Source of the DNA: [Clostridium] celerecrescens 18A
Lineage (GTDB): Bacteria; Bacillota; Clostridia; Lachnospirales; Lachnospiraceae
Length of the DNA: 64,000 nt
NCBI RefSeq assembly: GCF_002797975.1
Contig: NZ_PGET01000001.1
Coordinates: forward strand, 434,001 to 498,000
Reading direction: 5' to 3'
In this document: one piece after another, positions 1 through 9,098 of the stretch
How the letters are laid out: each line of letters starts with the position of its first letter
How positions within the stretch are numbered: position 1 is the first letter of the stretch
Program-made: the position numbers and the translations under genes
The notes under the pieces: model-generated
Database searches by the model: none
What the model was told of the DNA's origin: nothing
What the model saw: the letters and a program-made list of their open reading frames with translations, nothing else

Positions 1-10
1 GAAGGATTGT

Positions 11-529
11 ATGGTAAAAATTGAAGAAATACAGGACATCTGCAGCGCTATGACTGTAACGGACCGCATCAGCACAATGCTGATTTGCTTTCATGGAAAA
101 GAAGGGGAAGATTTTTATGGCGAAATCCTTAACTGTTACATAGAAAAGCCTGTCTGCTTTTTTGGTATCGGTGATCTGATTCTTAAATTAGATGAAATAT
201 GCAACTGGATCGGTACCCCCCAACCAACTACGGAGCCAAGGTTTCTTAATAAAAAAATGGCTAATCAGTATGAGCTCAGGACCAGAAGAAATAAAAGAAT
301 ACCAGAAAAGGCCAGCATTCAGCTGCAGAACAGTATGGTTCTGTATTCACAGGCCAGCCGGGCGAAGAACACACTCTTAATCAAAATAGAGTTTCGTCAG
401 AATGCCAGCATGCAGGGAAGAGTGATCGGAAAAATAACATCACAAAAGTATATATGCTTCCGAAGTGCTTTGGAACTGATGCGTATGATAAAAGAAATTG
501 CCATGAAGGCAGAGCGTTCTTATCGATAA
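11..529 (+). CDS. Unrecognised 172-aa protein
   Basis: I do not recognise this family. The ATG at 11 follows a GAAGGA ribosome site at the very edge of the window, so upstream context is missing. The protein has no signal peptide or membrane segment. Its first half has an FHGKEGEDFYGEI stretch and a GIGDLILKLDEIC stretch; the middle, around residues 80-105, is basic, with a run of Arg and Lys. A strong terminator follows at 575-620, so this is the last gene of its transcript. A small cytoplasmic, possibly nucleic-acid-binding, protein is conceivable from the basic stretch, but that is only inference. Confidence 0.6.
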   Translation: MVKIEEIQDICSAMTVTDRISTMLICFHGKEGEDFYGEILNCYIEKPVCFFGIGDLILKLDEICNWIGTPQPTTEPRFLNKKMANQYELRTRRNKRIPEKASIQLQNSMVLYSQASRAKNTLLIKIEFRQNASMQGRVIGKITSQKYICFRSALELMRMIKEIAMKAERSYR

Positions 530-574
530 GGCAGTTGTAATTCAGTGCTTTTATGGCATGCTGCCTGTATTCTG

Positions 575-620
575 AAATCCCCTGCATCTGCGGTTAATCC
601 GGATGCAGGGGATTTTGTTT
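575..620 (+). terminator. Rho-independent terminator after the first gene
   Basis: A perfect 14-bp stem pairs 575-588 with 602-615 (core CCCCTGCATC / GATGCAGGGG) and runs into a T-rich tail (TTTTGTTT). It ends the transcript of the first gene and separates it from the PTS gene. The rest of 530-851 holds no gene that I can support. Confidence 0.9.
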
Positions 621-784
621 CACATCCCTACACTTTAACATGAAACATAATTCTTTCGCGGTCATCTGTTTTCTACCATAATCCGGGATTTTCCAGGACT
701 TCTTTATCCGGCTTCACGGCCATCCTGTGGTGCGGCCTGTACCAAGGAATTGGCAAAAATACATATGGAAAATGATGCGAAATG

Positions 785-793
785 TGTTACAAT
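785..793 (+). promoter_or_regulatory. Possible extended -10 promoter of the EIIC gene
   Basis: TGTTACAAT at 785-793 fits an extended -10 element (TGnTATAAT). The -35 region is poor (TATGGA at 764-769). A start site near 800 would place the ATG at 852 on the message and would exclude the in-frame TTG at 750. The assignment is tentative. Confidence 0.35.
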
Positions 794-851
794 GGCAGAA
801 GCGGAAAAAGGAAATCTACGCAGAGAACGTTTCACCATAGGAGAGGAAAAC

Positions 852-1946
852 ATGAAAGAAAAAAAGTCAGTGATTAATGTTATGATCGATGGGATTTCAG
901 GAATATTCCTGCCTATTATCAATCTGTTAAGCGCAGCAGGAATATTAAAAGGCATATTGACCATTCTCACCGCATCTAATATTGTGTCAGGAACAAGTGA
1001 GACTTATCTGGTGTTAAATGCAATGGCAGACAGCCTGTTTTATTTTCTGCCTATGGTACTGGCATTTACCGCAGCAAAAAAATTTGGCTGCGACCCATTT
1101 ACTGCAGTGGTCATCGGCGGTGTGCTTTTGTATCCTTCCTTAACTAAAGTATTTGAGGCTGGTACTAACATATTTTTTGCCGGAATTCCCATGAAGGCCG
1201 TTATATATCATTCCGGTGTAATCCCCATCATCCTGGCGGTGGGACTTCTAGTATATGTAGAACGGGTGGTGAATAAAATACTGCCGGATCTGATAAAAGG
1301 TTTTTTTGCTCCCTTGATCTGCATTGTGGTCGTTGGACTGGTCACATTGTCTGTATTTGGGCCGATCGGGAATGTAATAGGAGACGGTCTGGCTGCGGCT
1401 TATGAATTTGTATATCAGATCAGCCCAATGATTGCCGGTGCAATATTAGGAGCGGTGATCCAGCCGATGGTCATATTTGGTTTTCACTGGAGTTTTGTAC
1501 TGGTTGCGATGAATAATATTTCTGTAAAAGGCTCTGATACCATACTGGCTTTGATCGGGCCGGCAGTATTTGCCCAGGCAGGTGCGGCACTTGCGGTGTG
1601 TTTGAGAAGTAAGGATAAAAAGTTCCGGTCCCTCTGTCTGTCCGCTGTAGTGTCCGCATGTTTCGGAGTTACAGAACCGGCCATGTTCGGCGTAAACCTG
1701 CCGTTAAAAAAGCCCATGATTGCAGTATGCATCGGCGGTGGGGTGGGAGGAGCCATTGCGGGATTTTCAGGAGCTCAGGCAATGACCTTTGCTTTTCCAA
1801 GTATGATTACATTACCTGTTTTTCTGGGAAGGGGATTTGGTCTGTTTGTTTTGAGCTGCTTTGCCGGGTTTTTAACGTCATTTTTGCTGACGCTATTTCA
1901 GCCGGGGACAGCTTATGACGGAATCGCTTCAGAAGCCACATGTTAA
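852..1946 (+). CDS. PTS system EIIC component (glucose/beta-glucoside family), stand-alone
   Basis: Membrane permease subunit of a sugar phosphotransferase system of the glucose/beta-glucoside (BglF/sucrose) type. The whole 364-aa protein is hydrophobic. It opens with the SGIFLPIINLLSAAGILKG block typical of this family and carries the GVTEPAMFGV motif near residues 272-281, which lies in the sugar-binding region of these EIIC proteins. The start at 852 is chosen for the AGGAGAGG site just upstream; the reading frame stays open back to a TTG at 750 without a good site. Relatives are normally fused to EIIB (Cys-phosphorylated) and often EIIA. Neither is present here or next door, so it must borrow them or act differently. 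Substrate unknown. Confidence 0.85.
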   Translation: MKEKKSVINVMIDGISGIFLPIINLLSAAGILKGILTILTASNIVSGTSETYLVLNAMADSLFYFLPMVLAFTAAKKFGCDPFTAVVIGGVLLYPSLTKVFEAGTNIFFAGIPMKAVIYHSGVIPIILAVGLLVYVERVVNKILPDLIKGFFAPLICIVVVGLVTLSVFGPIGNVIGDGLAAAYEFVYQISPMIAGAILGAVIQPMVIFGFHWSFVLVAMNNISVKGSDTILALIGPAVFAQAGAALAVCLRSKDKKFRSLCLSAVVSACFGVTEPAMFGVNLPLKKPMIAVCIGGGVGGAIAGFSGAQAMTFAFPSMITLPVFLGRGFGLFVLSCFAGFLTSFLLTLFQPGTAYDGIASEATC

Positions 1947-2101
1947 AGGGAAGTGCTCTTACTTTTTATATCTATATTTACATTTGAATTCATAAAAAAA
2001 TCACAATTTATCTGATGAAATTTAAGGTGTGTTTCAGCTTTACATGGTAAAAAAGAAGAAGATAAAAAATATGATTAAACATAAAGTGAGGAGGAATTTA
2101 T

Positions 2102-3094
2102 ATGTATATGTTAAAAAGGTTTGCAGCATTTATCACAGCAGCAATTTTGTCTGTGATTCCAATTACGGCATTAGCGGCAACAGGAACCCAGATCAGCAGT
2201 GTTTCGCTTTACATATCATCGGAGATTGAGGCCGGAGAAAGCGGCAGTGATGTAACGGTCACATCCAGTTCCAGCAAATTCAGTATCGATGATGTTGAGG
2301 TTACTAATATACCGGATGAAGAATGGAAGGATGGAAATAAGCCTAAATTAAAGGTTACTTTAGAAGCAGAAGACGATTATTACTTTGCCTCTGGTTTTTC
2401 CAAAAGCAGTGTAAGCCTTAGCGGTTCTGACGGGACGGTCAGTTCAGTCAGCCGGAGCAGCAGTGAGTTGATTGTTTATATAACGCTGGATGCTTTGGAC
2501 GATGATGAAAATGATCATGAGCTGGCAGTGAGTAACTTAGAGTGGGATGAAAGCAACGGCACAGGCTTCTGGGATGAAAGTGAGGATGCCAATAAATATG
2601 AGGTGCGCCTTTACAGGGGAAGCAATGCAGTAACTTCCGCGCTTACGACCACCTATACCAGCTATGACTTTTCAAGCTATATGACGAATAGCGGGACTTA
2701 TTCCTTCAAAGTACGGGGAGTATACAACTCATCCAATAAAGGCAGTTGGGAAGAATCAGACAGCTGGTATGTTTCATCTGATGTGGCTGAGGAGATAAGA
2801 TCTAAAAGCTCAAGCGGCGTTTCAGGCCCGGGAAGCGGCACAGGAGCCGGTGCATGGCTGAAGGACAGAACAGGCTGGTGGTATTGTAATGCGGACAAAA
2901 GCTATACCGTCAGCAACTGGCAGTATATTGATGATTGCTGGTATTATTTTAACGGGTCCGGGTATATGGTTACAGGCTGGGTCAATTGGAACTCCATATG
3001 GTATTATTGCGGAGAAAGCGGGGCTATGCTTATAAACACTACAACGCCGGACGGGTATGAGGTAGGAAGCGACGGGGCGTGGATTCAATCATAA
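2102..3094 (+). CDS. Secreted protein with C-terminal cell-wall-binding repeats
   Basis: 330-aa exported protein. Residues 1-25 form a signal peptide (basic start, hydrophobic core, ALA-type cleavage). Residues about 30-240 look like beta-sandwich domains: a Ser/Asp-rich first part, then a fibronectin-like segment with NKYEVRLYRG and YSFKVRGVYN. After a Gly/Ser linker, residues about 255-330 contain aromatic choline-binding-type repeats (GWWYCN, CWYYFNGSGYMVTGW, IWYYCGESGAM), which usually attach proteins non-covalently to wall polymers. TGAGGAGGA precedes the ATG; a second ATG two codons in is possible. The stop overlaps the 3' end of the convergent AraC gene by 10 bp. The larger gene at 4048 carries the same repeat type. 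Confidence 0.8.
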   Translation: MYMLKRFAAFITAAILSVIPITALAATGTQISSVSLYISSEIEAGESGSDVTVTSSSSKFSIDDVEVTNIPDEEWKDGNKPKLKVTLEAEDDYYFASGFSKSSVSLSGSDGTVSSVSRSSSELIVYITLDALDDDENDHELAVSNLEWDESNGTGFWDESEDANKYEVRLYRGSNAVTSALTTTYTSYDFSSYMTNSGTYSFKVRGVYNSSNKGSWEESDSWYVSSDVAEEIRSKSSSGVSGPGSGTGAGAWLKDRTGWWYCNADKSYTVSNWQYIDDCWYYFNGSGYMVTGWVNWNSIWYYCGESGAMLINTTTPDGYEVGSDGAWIQS

Positions 3095-3804
3095 AACAAT
3101 AGAATTCCTATGGGAACGGTGGTTGTGACAAGCAGCTCCCGGGCACGGTTTAGACGGTACGTCCGTAAGTAATCTGCCGGCCCCATGCCTGCATACTTTT
3201 GAAAAACATAAAATAAACGGTTCTCATTGACTTCGTTTTGCCTGGCCAATGAATTTACGGATAAACCATCCATGTAGTGGGTATGGATGTACTCCGATAC
3301 CGATTCGAAAAGTTCCTGTGCACCGTATCTTGTTTGGTTCCTGGCACACAAGAACGTCTCTTCCAGTACCCGGCGGAATAAGGTTTCCGTTTGAAAGACC
3401 GCAAGACCGCCGGGCCGTTTAGAAGTTGCGTACAAATGATGAAGCATATCGTACAGCTGGGGGCTTTGTCCAATGGTTAAGCTGAAATGGGTATTCCTCA
3501 GTTTCATGTGAGGTGATTCGTTGTAAGTTTCGTAAAGAACAGAAACGAATTCCCAGTCTTTGTTTCCAATGACACGCTTGCGCATGGCGGTGTTGGCCGA
3601 ACCATGGATAACAACTCCTGGTTTGATAAAATATGGCGTATCGTTAAACTGGTATTCAGCGCAGCCGGAAAGCGGAAATATAAACCCCGGATAAGAAGCG
3701 GTTCTTTGTATACCCTTACTACCTGCTGGTATTTTATAACGGTATACCCCTTGTACTTGAAAAAGTGTGGGTGCAAAATGCTCCACAATTGTATTTAGTT
3801 CCAT
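3085..3804 (-). CDS. AraC-family transcriptional regulator, C-terminally truncated
   Basis: DNA-binding regulator with an N-terminal cupin-like sensor region (about residues 15-130, with FIFPLSGCAEYQF) and a C-terminal AraC-type domain. The first helix-turn-helix is clear (LSVNSLARQNEVNENRLFYVFQKYAGMGPADYLRTYRLNRARELL). The second, normally another 35-45 residues containing a GYSDPFYFSRxFKK-like block, is missing: the frame stops about eight residues after ARELLVTTT. The gene ends inside the 3' end of the convergent wall-protein gene. The start at 3804 is chosen over 3810 because GGAG lies 8 nt upstream of it but only 2 nt from the first ATG. Family certain; whether the product is active is doubtful. 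Confidence 0.75.
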   Translation of the reverse strand: MELNTIVEHFAPTLFQVQGVYRYKIPAGSKGIQRTASYPGFIFPLSGCAEYQFNDTPYFIKPGVVIHGSANTAMRKRVIGNKDWEFVSVLYETYNESPHMKLRNTHFSLTIGQSPQLYDMLHHLYATSKRPGGLAVFQTETLFRRVLEETFLCARNQTRYGAQELFESVSEYIHTHYMDGLSVNSLARQNEVNENRLFYVFQKYAGMGPADYLRTYRLNRARELLVTTTVPIGILLFYD

Positions 3805-3972
3805 TGCCATGGCTCCACATCACATTCGTTAGATAATAAAAGTATTGATAGTAACACATAGAAAGGTTCTCAGTCAGATAACCTTACCGCATCATCATAC
3901 CACAGGTCCGCTGCCATGAAAAAGGAATTCCGGCTGTTGAGAAAAAGACTCATTCATTCTCCCATATCACCA

Positions 3973-4001
3973 TTGACATCTGATAACCTCCCCGATATAC
4001 T
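3973..4001 (+). promoter_or_regulatory. Sigma-A promoter of the 1275-aa surface protein gene
   Basis: TTGACA (3973-3978), a 17-bp spacer and TATACT (3996-4001) make a near-perfect vegetative promoter. An inverted repeat GTTAGT-4-ACTAAC (4014-4029) sits just after the expected start of transcription and could be an operator or a small 5' hairpin. AGGAGG follows, then ATG at 4048. Confidence 0.85.
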
Positions 4002-4047
4002 GAGATGGCGGTGGTTAGTTTAGACTAACTAAAAACAGGAGGATGCA

Positions 4048-7000
4048 ATGATTAAGAAAAAGTTGATTCGAAAAACAGTGGTACCAGTATTGACAGCCGC
4101 TTGTGTACTCTCCCAGTTCGGCATATCCTGGGCGGGCATAACAGGCAGTTCCCAGGCAAACAGAGATGGGGGCATATACACGCAAGGCGACTGGAAATAT
4201 GAAAACAATGGCTGGAAACATTATGAGGTCTCAGGTACTTTAAGCGCCGGATGGATTAAAAAGTCGTCGGGCTGGTATTATCTAAACCCGGAAAACGGTG
4301 CCATGATGACAGGATGGGTTCAGGATGAAAAAGGAATTAGATACTATCTGAATACTTCCAAAGATGGTACAGAGGGTCAGATGTGTTCCGGCTGGTACCA
4401 GGATGAAGGCGGAACTTGGTTCTTTTTTAATACAGCCAATGATGGAACCCTTGGGGCCATGAAGACAGGGTGGCAGTGGATTGACGGTTATTGCTATTAT
4501 TTTAATACTGCTGACGGAACAGACATGGGAAGGATGTATACAGGCCAGACAACCCCGGATGGATTTTTTGTGAATGCCGACGGCCGCTGGGCTGAATTTG
4601 ACGGAACAGTTCATTACGAGGCCGGCAGAGGCTTGGCCTCAGCGCCTGCAGCAGAAAACACAAAGAAAACAGCATCTTCCGGGGGCGGAAGCAGTTCTTC
4701 TGGAAGAAGCGGTTCCTCAGGCGGAGGCAATTCCTCGGGTGGAGGTAATTCCTCAGGTAATGAAAATAACGGAGGCAGTGCCGGCGGGAATGAGGGCAAC
4801 CCTGACGAAGAAAACAGCAGCCAGGAAGGTAAGGATGTTTTTGTTCATGCAGAAAAGACAAAGCTGGTAGACTTAGGCTGGATCCAGTATGCCGTTATTG
4901 CGTTCCAGGAAGGAAGTATAGACGATTATACCATTGATGTGGATGGGACAGATATTACGGATGTATGCACAAACGTAGATGATGACGGAACTGTGGTTAA
5001 GTGGCAGACGACCTTATGGAAGCCTAATACCATCACTGTTACCAGGACTTCTGACGGCAAAGAGCAGGGCGTAAAGGTTGGAAAGGGCTCTGCAGCAGAA
5101 TTACCGGAGAGAGGCAGCCTTGATTCAGCCCCAAGTGCGATCCTGACCAACGGATCTATATCTGTCTTTGACTATTGGCTAGATAATTACGATAAAGACG
5201 GCAATGTACGTGTAAGACCTGAGAAGACTACCTTTCATATAAGCGGAAAGAGTCAGGAGACTTCTCCTGAGATACCTGCCGATTATTACCTGCCGGATAC
5301 CATGATTGATAAAGACGGAAAGGGCAGGATCCAGCTTAAGCTGTCCTTAAAGACTCTGGCACAGGAAAATTGGTTTGACCAGCTGAAAACCATTAAGGTT
5401 CTGGATGCTGAAAACTCTATTTTAAACAAGAGCCTTGTTTTTACAACTGTTATCGAAACGGAATATGGAAAAACAGGAGTAATTACGGTCCAGCTGCCTC
5501 AGACCAACCTTTTTGCCCGGGGACGTTATCAGCTGAATCTGTCTTCCGGATACAGCAGGGCAACCATGATCGTGCCCCTTCATCTGGTGGATAACAGGCT
5601 TTTTGTGATGAACTTAAATACGTTAAACCCGAGTCCAAAGAAGGGAGAAGACTTTGCCTTTGATATTGTGGGTCCCGATGGAGAAAGCTTTGGAACAGAG
5701 ATCCTGTCCCCGATTTACAGGGTGGATCTGACGAAGCCGTCAGGAAAAGTAAAGTCTCTTACAAATATAAATCAATGGTATGAGATTGGCCCTATGCTTC
5801 ATATCTGCGGTACGGATACAGATGACAATGTGATTACCGATGAAAGCGGCATATATACGGTTACGGCATATGCTGATGGTTACCAGACAATGTCTAAGAA
5901 AGTGGAAGTGGGCAGCAATTCACAGAGCCGGGAAGATGACCTTAAAATCTTTGCAATAGCAGAACCTCACGGCATTGACGCCATGTCCAGCGCAACTGTT
6001 GCTATACCGGATGGCGGCAGTTCCGGCTCCGGTTCTTCCGGAGGTTCAAAAATGAACGGATTCCTGATCTTTGACCATGATCTGCTGGCGAACGCATTGA
6101 TATTACATGAGATCAACGATGTAAATGAGGACAGCGAGGCAGTTGTGCAGTGGTGGTATGACCAGAAAGCACAAGCTGTTATGGATGAAAACGCTGAAGT
6201 TTTTTATGATTTTACCCATTATTTAAATGCAGTTAAAGACGGAAAGCTGGGGAATGGAGAATATCTTTCCTTTGAAAAATATAAGGAGATCCAGACCGGA
6301 GGAGAGACTGGAAACCGCCCATACCAGATCAAGCGGGTCTTGGAAGATGGAAAATTAGGAACCGTTGAAAGCCTTCTATCCGTAGTAGGAAAGACGGCGC
6401 CTGCCCTTAAGGGTGCAGAAGGAATGCTGGGCGAGGATCTGGTGCTGACCTCTGATAAGGATGAAGAATATATTTCAAAGATAACGGCACTTTATCTGGA
6501 CAATTCTGCAATCGCTCTAAGAAGTGACGATTATATTACGGCTTATAGGATCAGCGAGGCAAAAGAAAACGTTACCCTTCTGGCAAAAACGGAAGGAACT
6601 GGAGGTGGTACGCTGCAGCTAACGGAAGGAGAGCACAAGCTGCGAATTGCGGCAGATGGGTACAAGGAGCAGACGGTTGTTTTACATGTGGTAAAAGAAT
6701 TGGAAACGTTTAAACTATCTCTTGCTGAGAATTCAGACAAGACAGATGCTGAGGAAGCAGCTTACCACGTAGGACAGATGGTTTACATCAATGCGGCAGC
6801 CGATGAAGCCGATGAAAGCCAGAAGAAGCTTCGCGGTGACTTTATGAAAAATTTAACAGGGGTGACCCTGACCGACCCGGATGATAATACAAGGAAAGTG
6901 CTTTCCAAAGAACAGGGCGGAATATTCAGCCAGGATAATTATGAAAAAGGAGATTATTCTTTTACGCTGCAGAAAGATCTGTTTCAGAAGGCCGGGCGTT

Positions 7001-7875
7001 ATACGGTTTTGGTGACTGCTGATGGATACACTGCCAAGACCTTGGCATTTGAAATTCTGGAAGCTGCGGAGCAACCGGTAGAGAATGAAAAATCAGCTCC
7101 TGGTGTGGAAACGACAAAATATGTGAAAGGAACAAACTGGGATCCGGCATATTATCGTGTAACTTTTGATACAACAGATGAGAAGGCAACAAAAGAGTAT
7201 TTAAATGCAGATAAAACAGTTATTGTTAACGGAATTCCTTATAAAAAGGCCATATTGTTGTCTGCTTCCAGGCAAAATGAGTTTAAGGTATCTAAGGATG
7301 ATTCCTATGGAGTTGTAAAATATCTTGACTTTACGGCAGATGGCTTTACAGAAGAAGAAAACGAAGTGGTTATTGAGGTGAATGGATATGAAACATTGAC
7401 GTTCATGGTCGAGTTGTTTGATCCGGAAGAAGGTATAGAAGGAAAGAGTGCTTCTGCGCCCCTTAAGACAGAGGAAGAGGCTGCAGAAAACAAGGAAGAA
7501 AAGACAGAAAGTACTGAGGAAGTACCGGAATCCCCTGGGGCTGGCAAGGCTGAAGAAGCTAAGGAAGAGCCGGAAATTGCCGAGGAAGACAAAACAGAAG
7601 AGGCTAAGGAAGACCCGGAAGAGACCGAGGATGACAAAACAGAAGTAGTTAAGGAAGAACCAGGTAAAGCCGGGGAAGACAAAACAGAAGATACTAAGGA
7701 AGAACCGGTGGAAACAGCGGAGGGCGAGACAGAAGACACCAAGGAAGTAACGGTTGAAGAAAAGGAGGAAGACACAAAAAAAGCAGCAGACAGCAAGAAA
7801 GAAGAAATTCAGAACGATACTGCAGGAACCGATGGGATAACTTCCGGCAGCAAGGGAAAAGTGCCGGAGGAATAG
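4048..7875 (+). CDS. Large secreted surface protein with wall-binding repeats and acidic tail
   Basis: 1275-aa exported protein of unknown function. A signal peptide covers about residues 1-30 (KKKLIRK start, cleavage near SWA). Aromatic choline-binding-type repeats follow at about 47-190 (GWKHYEV, GWYYLNPENGAMMTGW, CYYFNTADGT) and should hold it in the wall. A Ser/Gly/Asn linker spans about 205-260. The body (about 265-1130) is a string of beta-rich segments; several have a KLRIAADGYKEQTV-like block (also TVLVTADGYTAKT and TVTAYADGYQT), suggesting repeated Ig-like modules, perhaps related to Shr-type hemoglobin-interacting domains, which is unproven. Residues about 1145-1275 are a disordered Glu/Lys-rich tail of imperfect repeats. 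There is no LPxTG anchor or C-terminal membrane helix. Monocistronic: own promoter and terminator. Confidence 0.8.
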   Translation: MIKKKLIRKTVVPVLTAACVLSQFGISWAGITGSSQANRDGGIYTQGDWKYENNGWKHYEVSGTLSAGWIKKSSGWYYLNPENGAMMTGWVQDEKGIRYYLNTSKDGTEGQMCSGWYQDEGGTWFFFNTANDGTLGAMKTGWQWIDGYCYYFNTADGTDMGRMYTGQTTPDGFFVNADGRWAEFDGTVHYEAGRGLASAPAAENTKKTASSGGGSSSSGRSGSSGGGNSSGGGNSSGNENNGGSAGGNEGNPDEENSSQEGKDVFVHAEKTKLVDLGWIQYAVIAFQEGSIDDYTIDVDGTDITDVCTNVDDDGTVVKWQTTLWKPNTITVTRTSDGKEQGVKVGKGSAAELPERGSLDSAPSAILTNGSISVFDYWLDNYDKDGNVRVRPEKTTFHISGKSQETSPEIPADYYLPDTMIDKDGKGRIQLKLSLKTLAQENWFDQLKTIKVLDAENSILNKSLVFTTVIETEYGKTGVITVQLPQTNLFARGRYQLNLSSGYSRATMIVPLHLVDNRLFVMNLNTLNPSPKKGEDFAFDIVGPDGESFGTEILSPIYRVDLTKPSGKVKSLTNINQWYEIGPMLHICGTDTDDNVITDESGIYTVTAYADGYQTMSKKVEVGSNSQSREDDLKIFAIAEPHGIDAMSSATVAIPDGGSSGSGSSGGSKMNGFLIFDHDLLANALILHEINDVNEDSEAVVQWWYDQKAQAVMDENAEVFYDFTHYLNAVKDGKLGNGEYLSFEKYKEIQTGGETGNRPYQIKRVLEDGKLGTVESLLSVVGKTAPALKGAEGMLGEDLVLTSDKDEEYISKITALYLDNSAIALRSDDYITAYRISEAKENVTLLAKTEGTGGGTLQLTEGEHKLRIAADGYKEQTVVLHVVKELETFKLSLAENSDKTDAEEAAYHVGQMVYINAAADEADESQKKLRGDFMKNLTGVTLTDPDDNTRKVLSKEQGGIFSQDNYEKGDYSFTLQKDLFQKAGRYTVLVTADGYTAKTLAFEILEAAEQPVENEKSAPGVETTKYVKGTNWDPAYYRVTFDTTDEKATKEYLNADKTVIVNGIPYKKAILLSASRQNEFKVSKDDSYGVVKYLDFTADGFTEEENEVVIEVNGYETLTFMVELFDPEEGIEGKSASAPLKTEEEAAENKEEKTESTEEVPESPGAGKAEEAKEEPEIAEEDKTEEAKEDPEETEDDKTEVVKEEPGKAGEDKTEDTKEEPVETAEGETEDTKEVTVEEKEEDTKKAADSKKEEIQNDTAGTDGITSGSKGKVPEE

Positions 7876-7937
7876 GAGAAAATCGGAAAATCAACTTATG
7901 GGATTGTTGGAGAATAAAAATATGAATTGATAACCGT

Positions 7938-7967
7938 AAAAAGAGGGGTAAACTGTACCCCTCTTTT
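7938..7967 (+). terminator. Terminator after the large surface protein gene
   Basis: AAAAGAGGGGTA, a 5-nt loop and TACCCCTCTTTT form a strong stem whose 3' arm supplies the U-tract. Confidence 0.9.
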
Positions 7968-8096
7968 CTATAAATGAAAATGCATATTTCCGCTTTTCAA
8001 TAAGTGATACTCTAAAATGAAATTTTTTAACAAGAGATAGCCAATATCGTAATGACGAAACAGTGGATGGCAGCCATACCGTGTATCAGAAACGAA

Positions 8097-8126
8097 TTGA
8101 CAGAAATCTGCAGTCAAGAGTATAAT
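8097..8126 (+). promoter_or_regulatory. Promoter of the GntR regulator gene
   Basis: TTGACA (8097-8102), an 18-bp spacer and TATAAT (8121-8126): both hexamers are perfect. No TTGTATACAA-type site is seen here, so autoregulation is not evident. Confidence 0.85.
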
Positions 8127-8172
8127 CGTTTTAATAACAAAAAATAAGTAATATGAATTGAAGGTAAGGAAT

Positions 8173-8871
8173 ATGGATTATATGAAAAGTAACAGCCAGC
8201 CGGTTTCCGCTGATTATGTTTTCCTTAATATCAGAAAACGTATTTTAAAGCTGGAATTAGAGCCTGGAACCAGGATCAGTGAAAATCAGATGGCGGAAGA
8301 GTATGGGGTGTCAAGAACCATCATCCGTAATGCCTTTGCAAGGCTGAATCAGCTTGGGCTTCTTACGGTGTACCCCCAGAGAGGTACTTATGTAAGCTTG
8401 ATTGATCTGAAACTCATCGGAGACTTATTGATATTAAGGACTGCCGTGGAGAAGGAAGAGCTATATGAACTGTTGTCCCAGAGGGACGAAGAGAAGATTG
8501 GAAGACTGGTAAAAGAACTGGAGGATAATTTAGAAAAACAGGAGTCCTACCGGGATGTGGAGGGGTATGACCTGGAGTTTCAAAAGCTGGATTCTGCATT
8601 CCACCGGGCCATTGCGGAAAGTGTGGAACGGTATAATCTTATAAAATTGCTGGAGGATTTAATGCTCCACATTTCTAGATGGCGGAATTTCGATGTGGCG
8701 CTTGGCAAAAGAATGCCCTGTCTGATCGATGAACACCGGAGGATTGTCGACGAAATCAAAGGCGGCGATTTTGTCAAAGCCCAGCAGGCTATGGCAGATC
8801 ACCTGGAAACCATATCCGAGATCAGAGCGAAAGCAAAGGAAAAGTATCCACAGTATTTCTTAAACATTTAA
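8173..8871 (+). CDS. GntR-family (FadR/FCD subgroup) transcriptional regulator
   Basis: 232-aa ligand-responsive DNA-binding protein. The N-terminal winged helix-turn-helix (about residues 8-72) shows the GntR pattern RILKLELEPGTRISENQMAE followed by GVSRTIIRNAFARL. The C-terminal helical FCD domain keeps the usual metal or ligand ligands Asp140, His144, His188 and His210. FCD regulators commonly sense organic or hydroxy acids. It lies just upstream of the 2-hydroxyacyl-CoA dehydratase operon, whose promoter region carries CTTGTATACAAG palindromes of the GntR type, so it probably represses that operon (inference). The ATG at 8173 is preferred for its AAGGTAAGG site over the TTG at 8158. Confidence 0.9.
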   Translation: MDYMKSNSQPVSADYVFLNIRKRILKLELEPGTRISENQMAEEYGVSRTIIRNAFARLNQLGLLTVYPQRGTYVSLIDLKLIGDLLILRTAVEKEELYELLSQRDEEKIGRLVKELEDNLEKQESYRDVEGYDLEFQKLDSAFHRAIAESVERYNLIKLLEDLMLHISRWRNFDVALGKRMPCLIDEHRRIVDEIKGGDFVKAQQAMADHLETISEIRAKAKEKYPQYFLNI

Positions 8872-9069
8872 TCCGGCTGGACAAGAAGAAATGGTCGGAA
8901 GTCCTCAGACATTTGGATTTCTAACCGTTTGCAGCAAAAACAGCCGATTATTTGTTTATTATAAAAAAGATTGTCACAAATTAGACGATTGTATAAGGAG
9001 AGGAGGAGACTACAGTTCCAATCAGGTTCCATATAATATCTAATGAAAATCCTGATTTTAAAAAAGTTA

Positions 9070-9098
9070 TTGACAAATACGACAAATTTTGATAATCT
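9070..9098 (+). promoter_or_regulatory. Promoter of the 2-hydroxyacyl-CoA dehydratase operon
   Basis: TTGACA (9070-9075) and TAATCT (9093-9098) are 17 bp apart, with TG one base before the -10 (extended -10). GATAAT at 9091 with a 15-bp spacer is the alternative. The expected start near 9105 puts the TTGTATACAA sites at about +40 to +92, a roadblock-type position. The rest of 8872-9069 shows no gene. Confidence 0.7.

Noticed and set aside
7305..7894. Minus-strand Ser/Val-rich frames opposite the acidic tail of the 4048 gene
   Set aside because: They mirror the Glu/Lys codon repeats of the sense gene and lack start signals.
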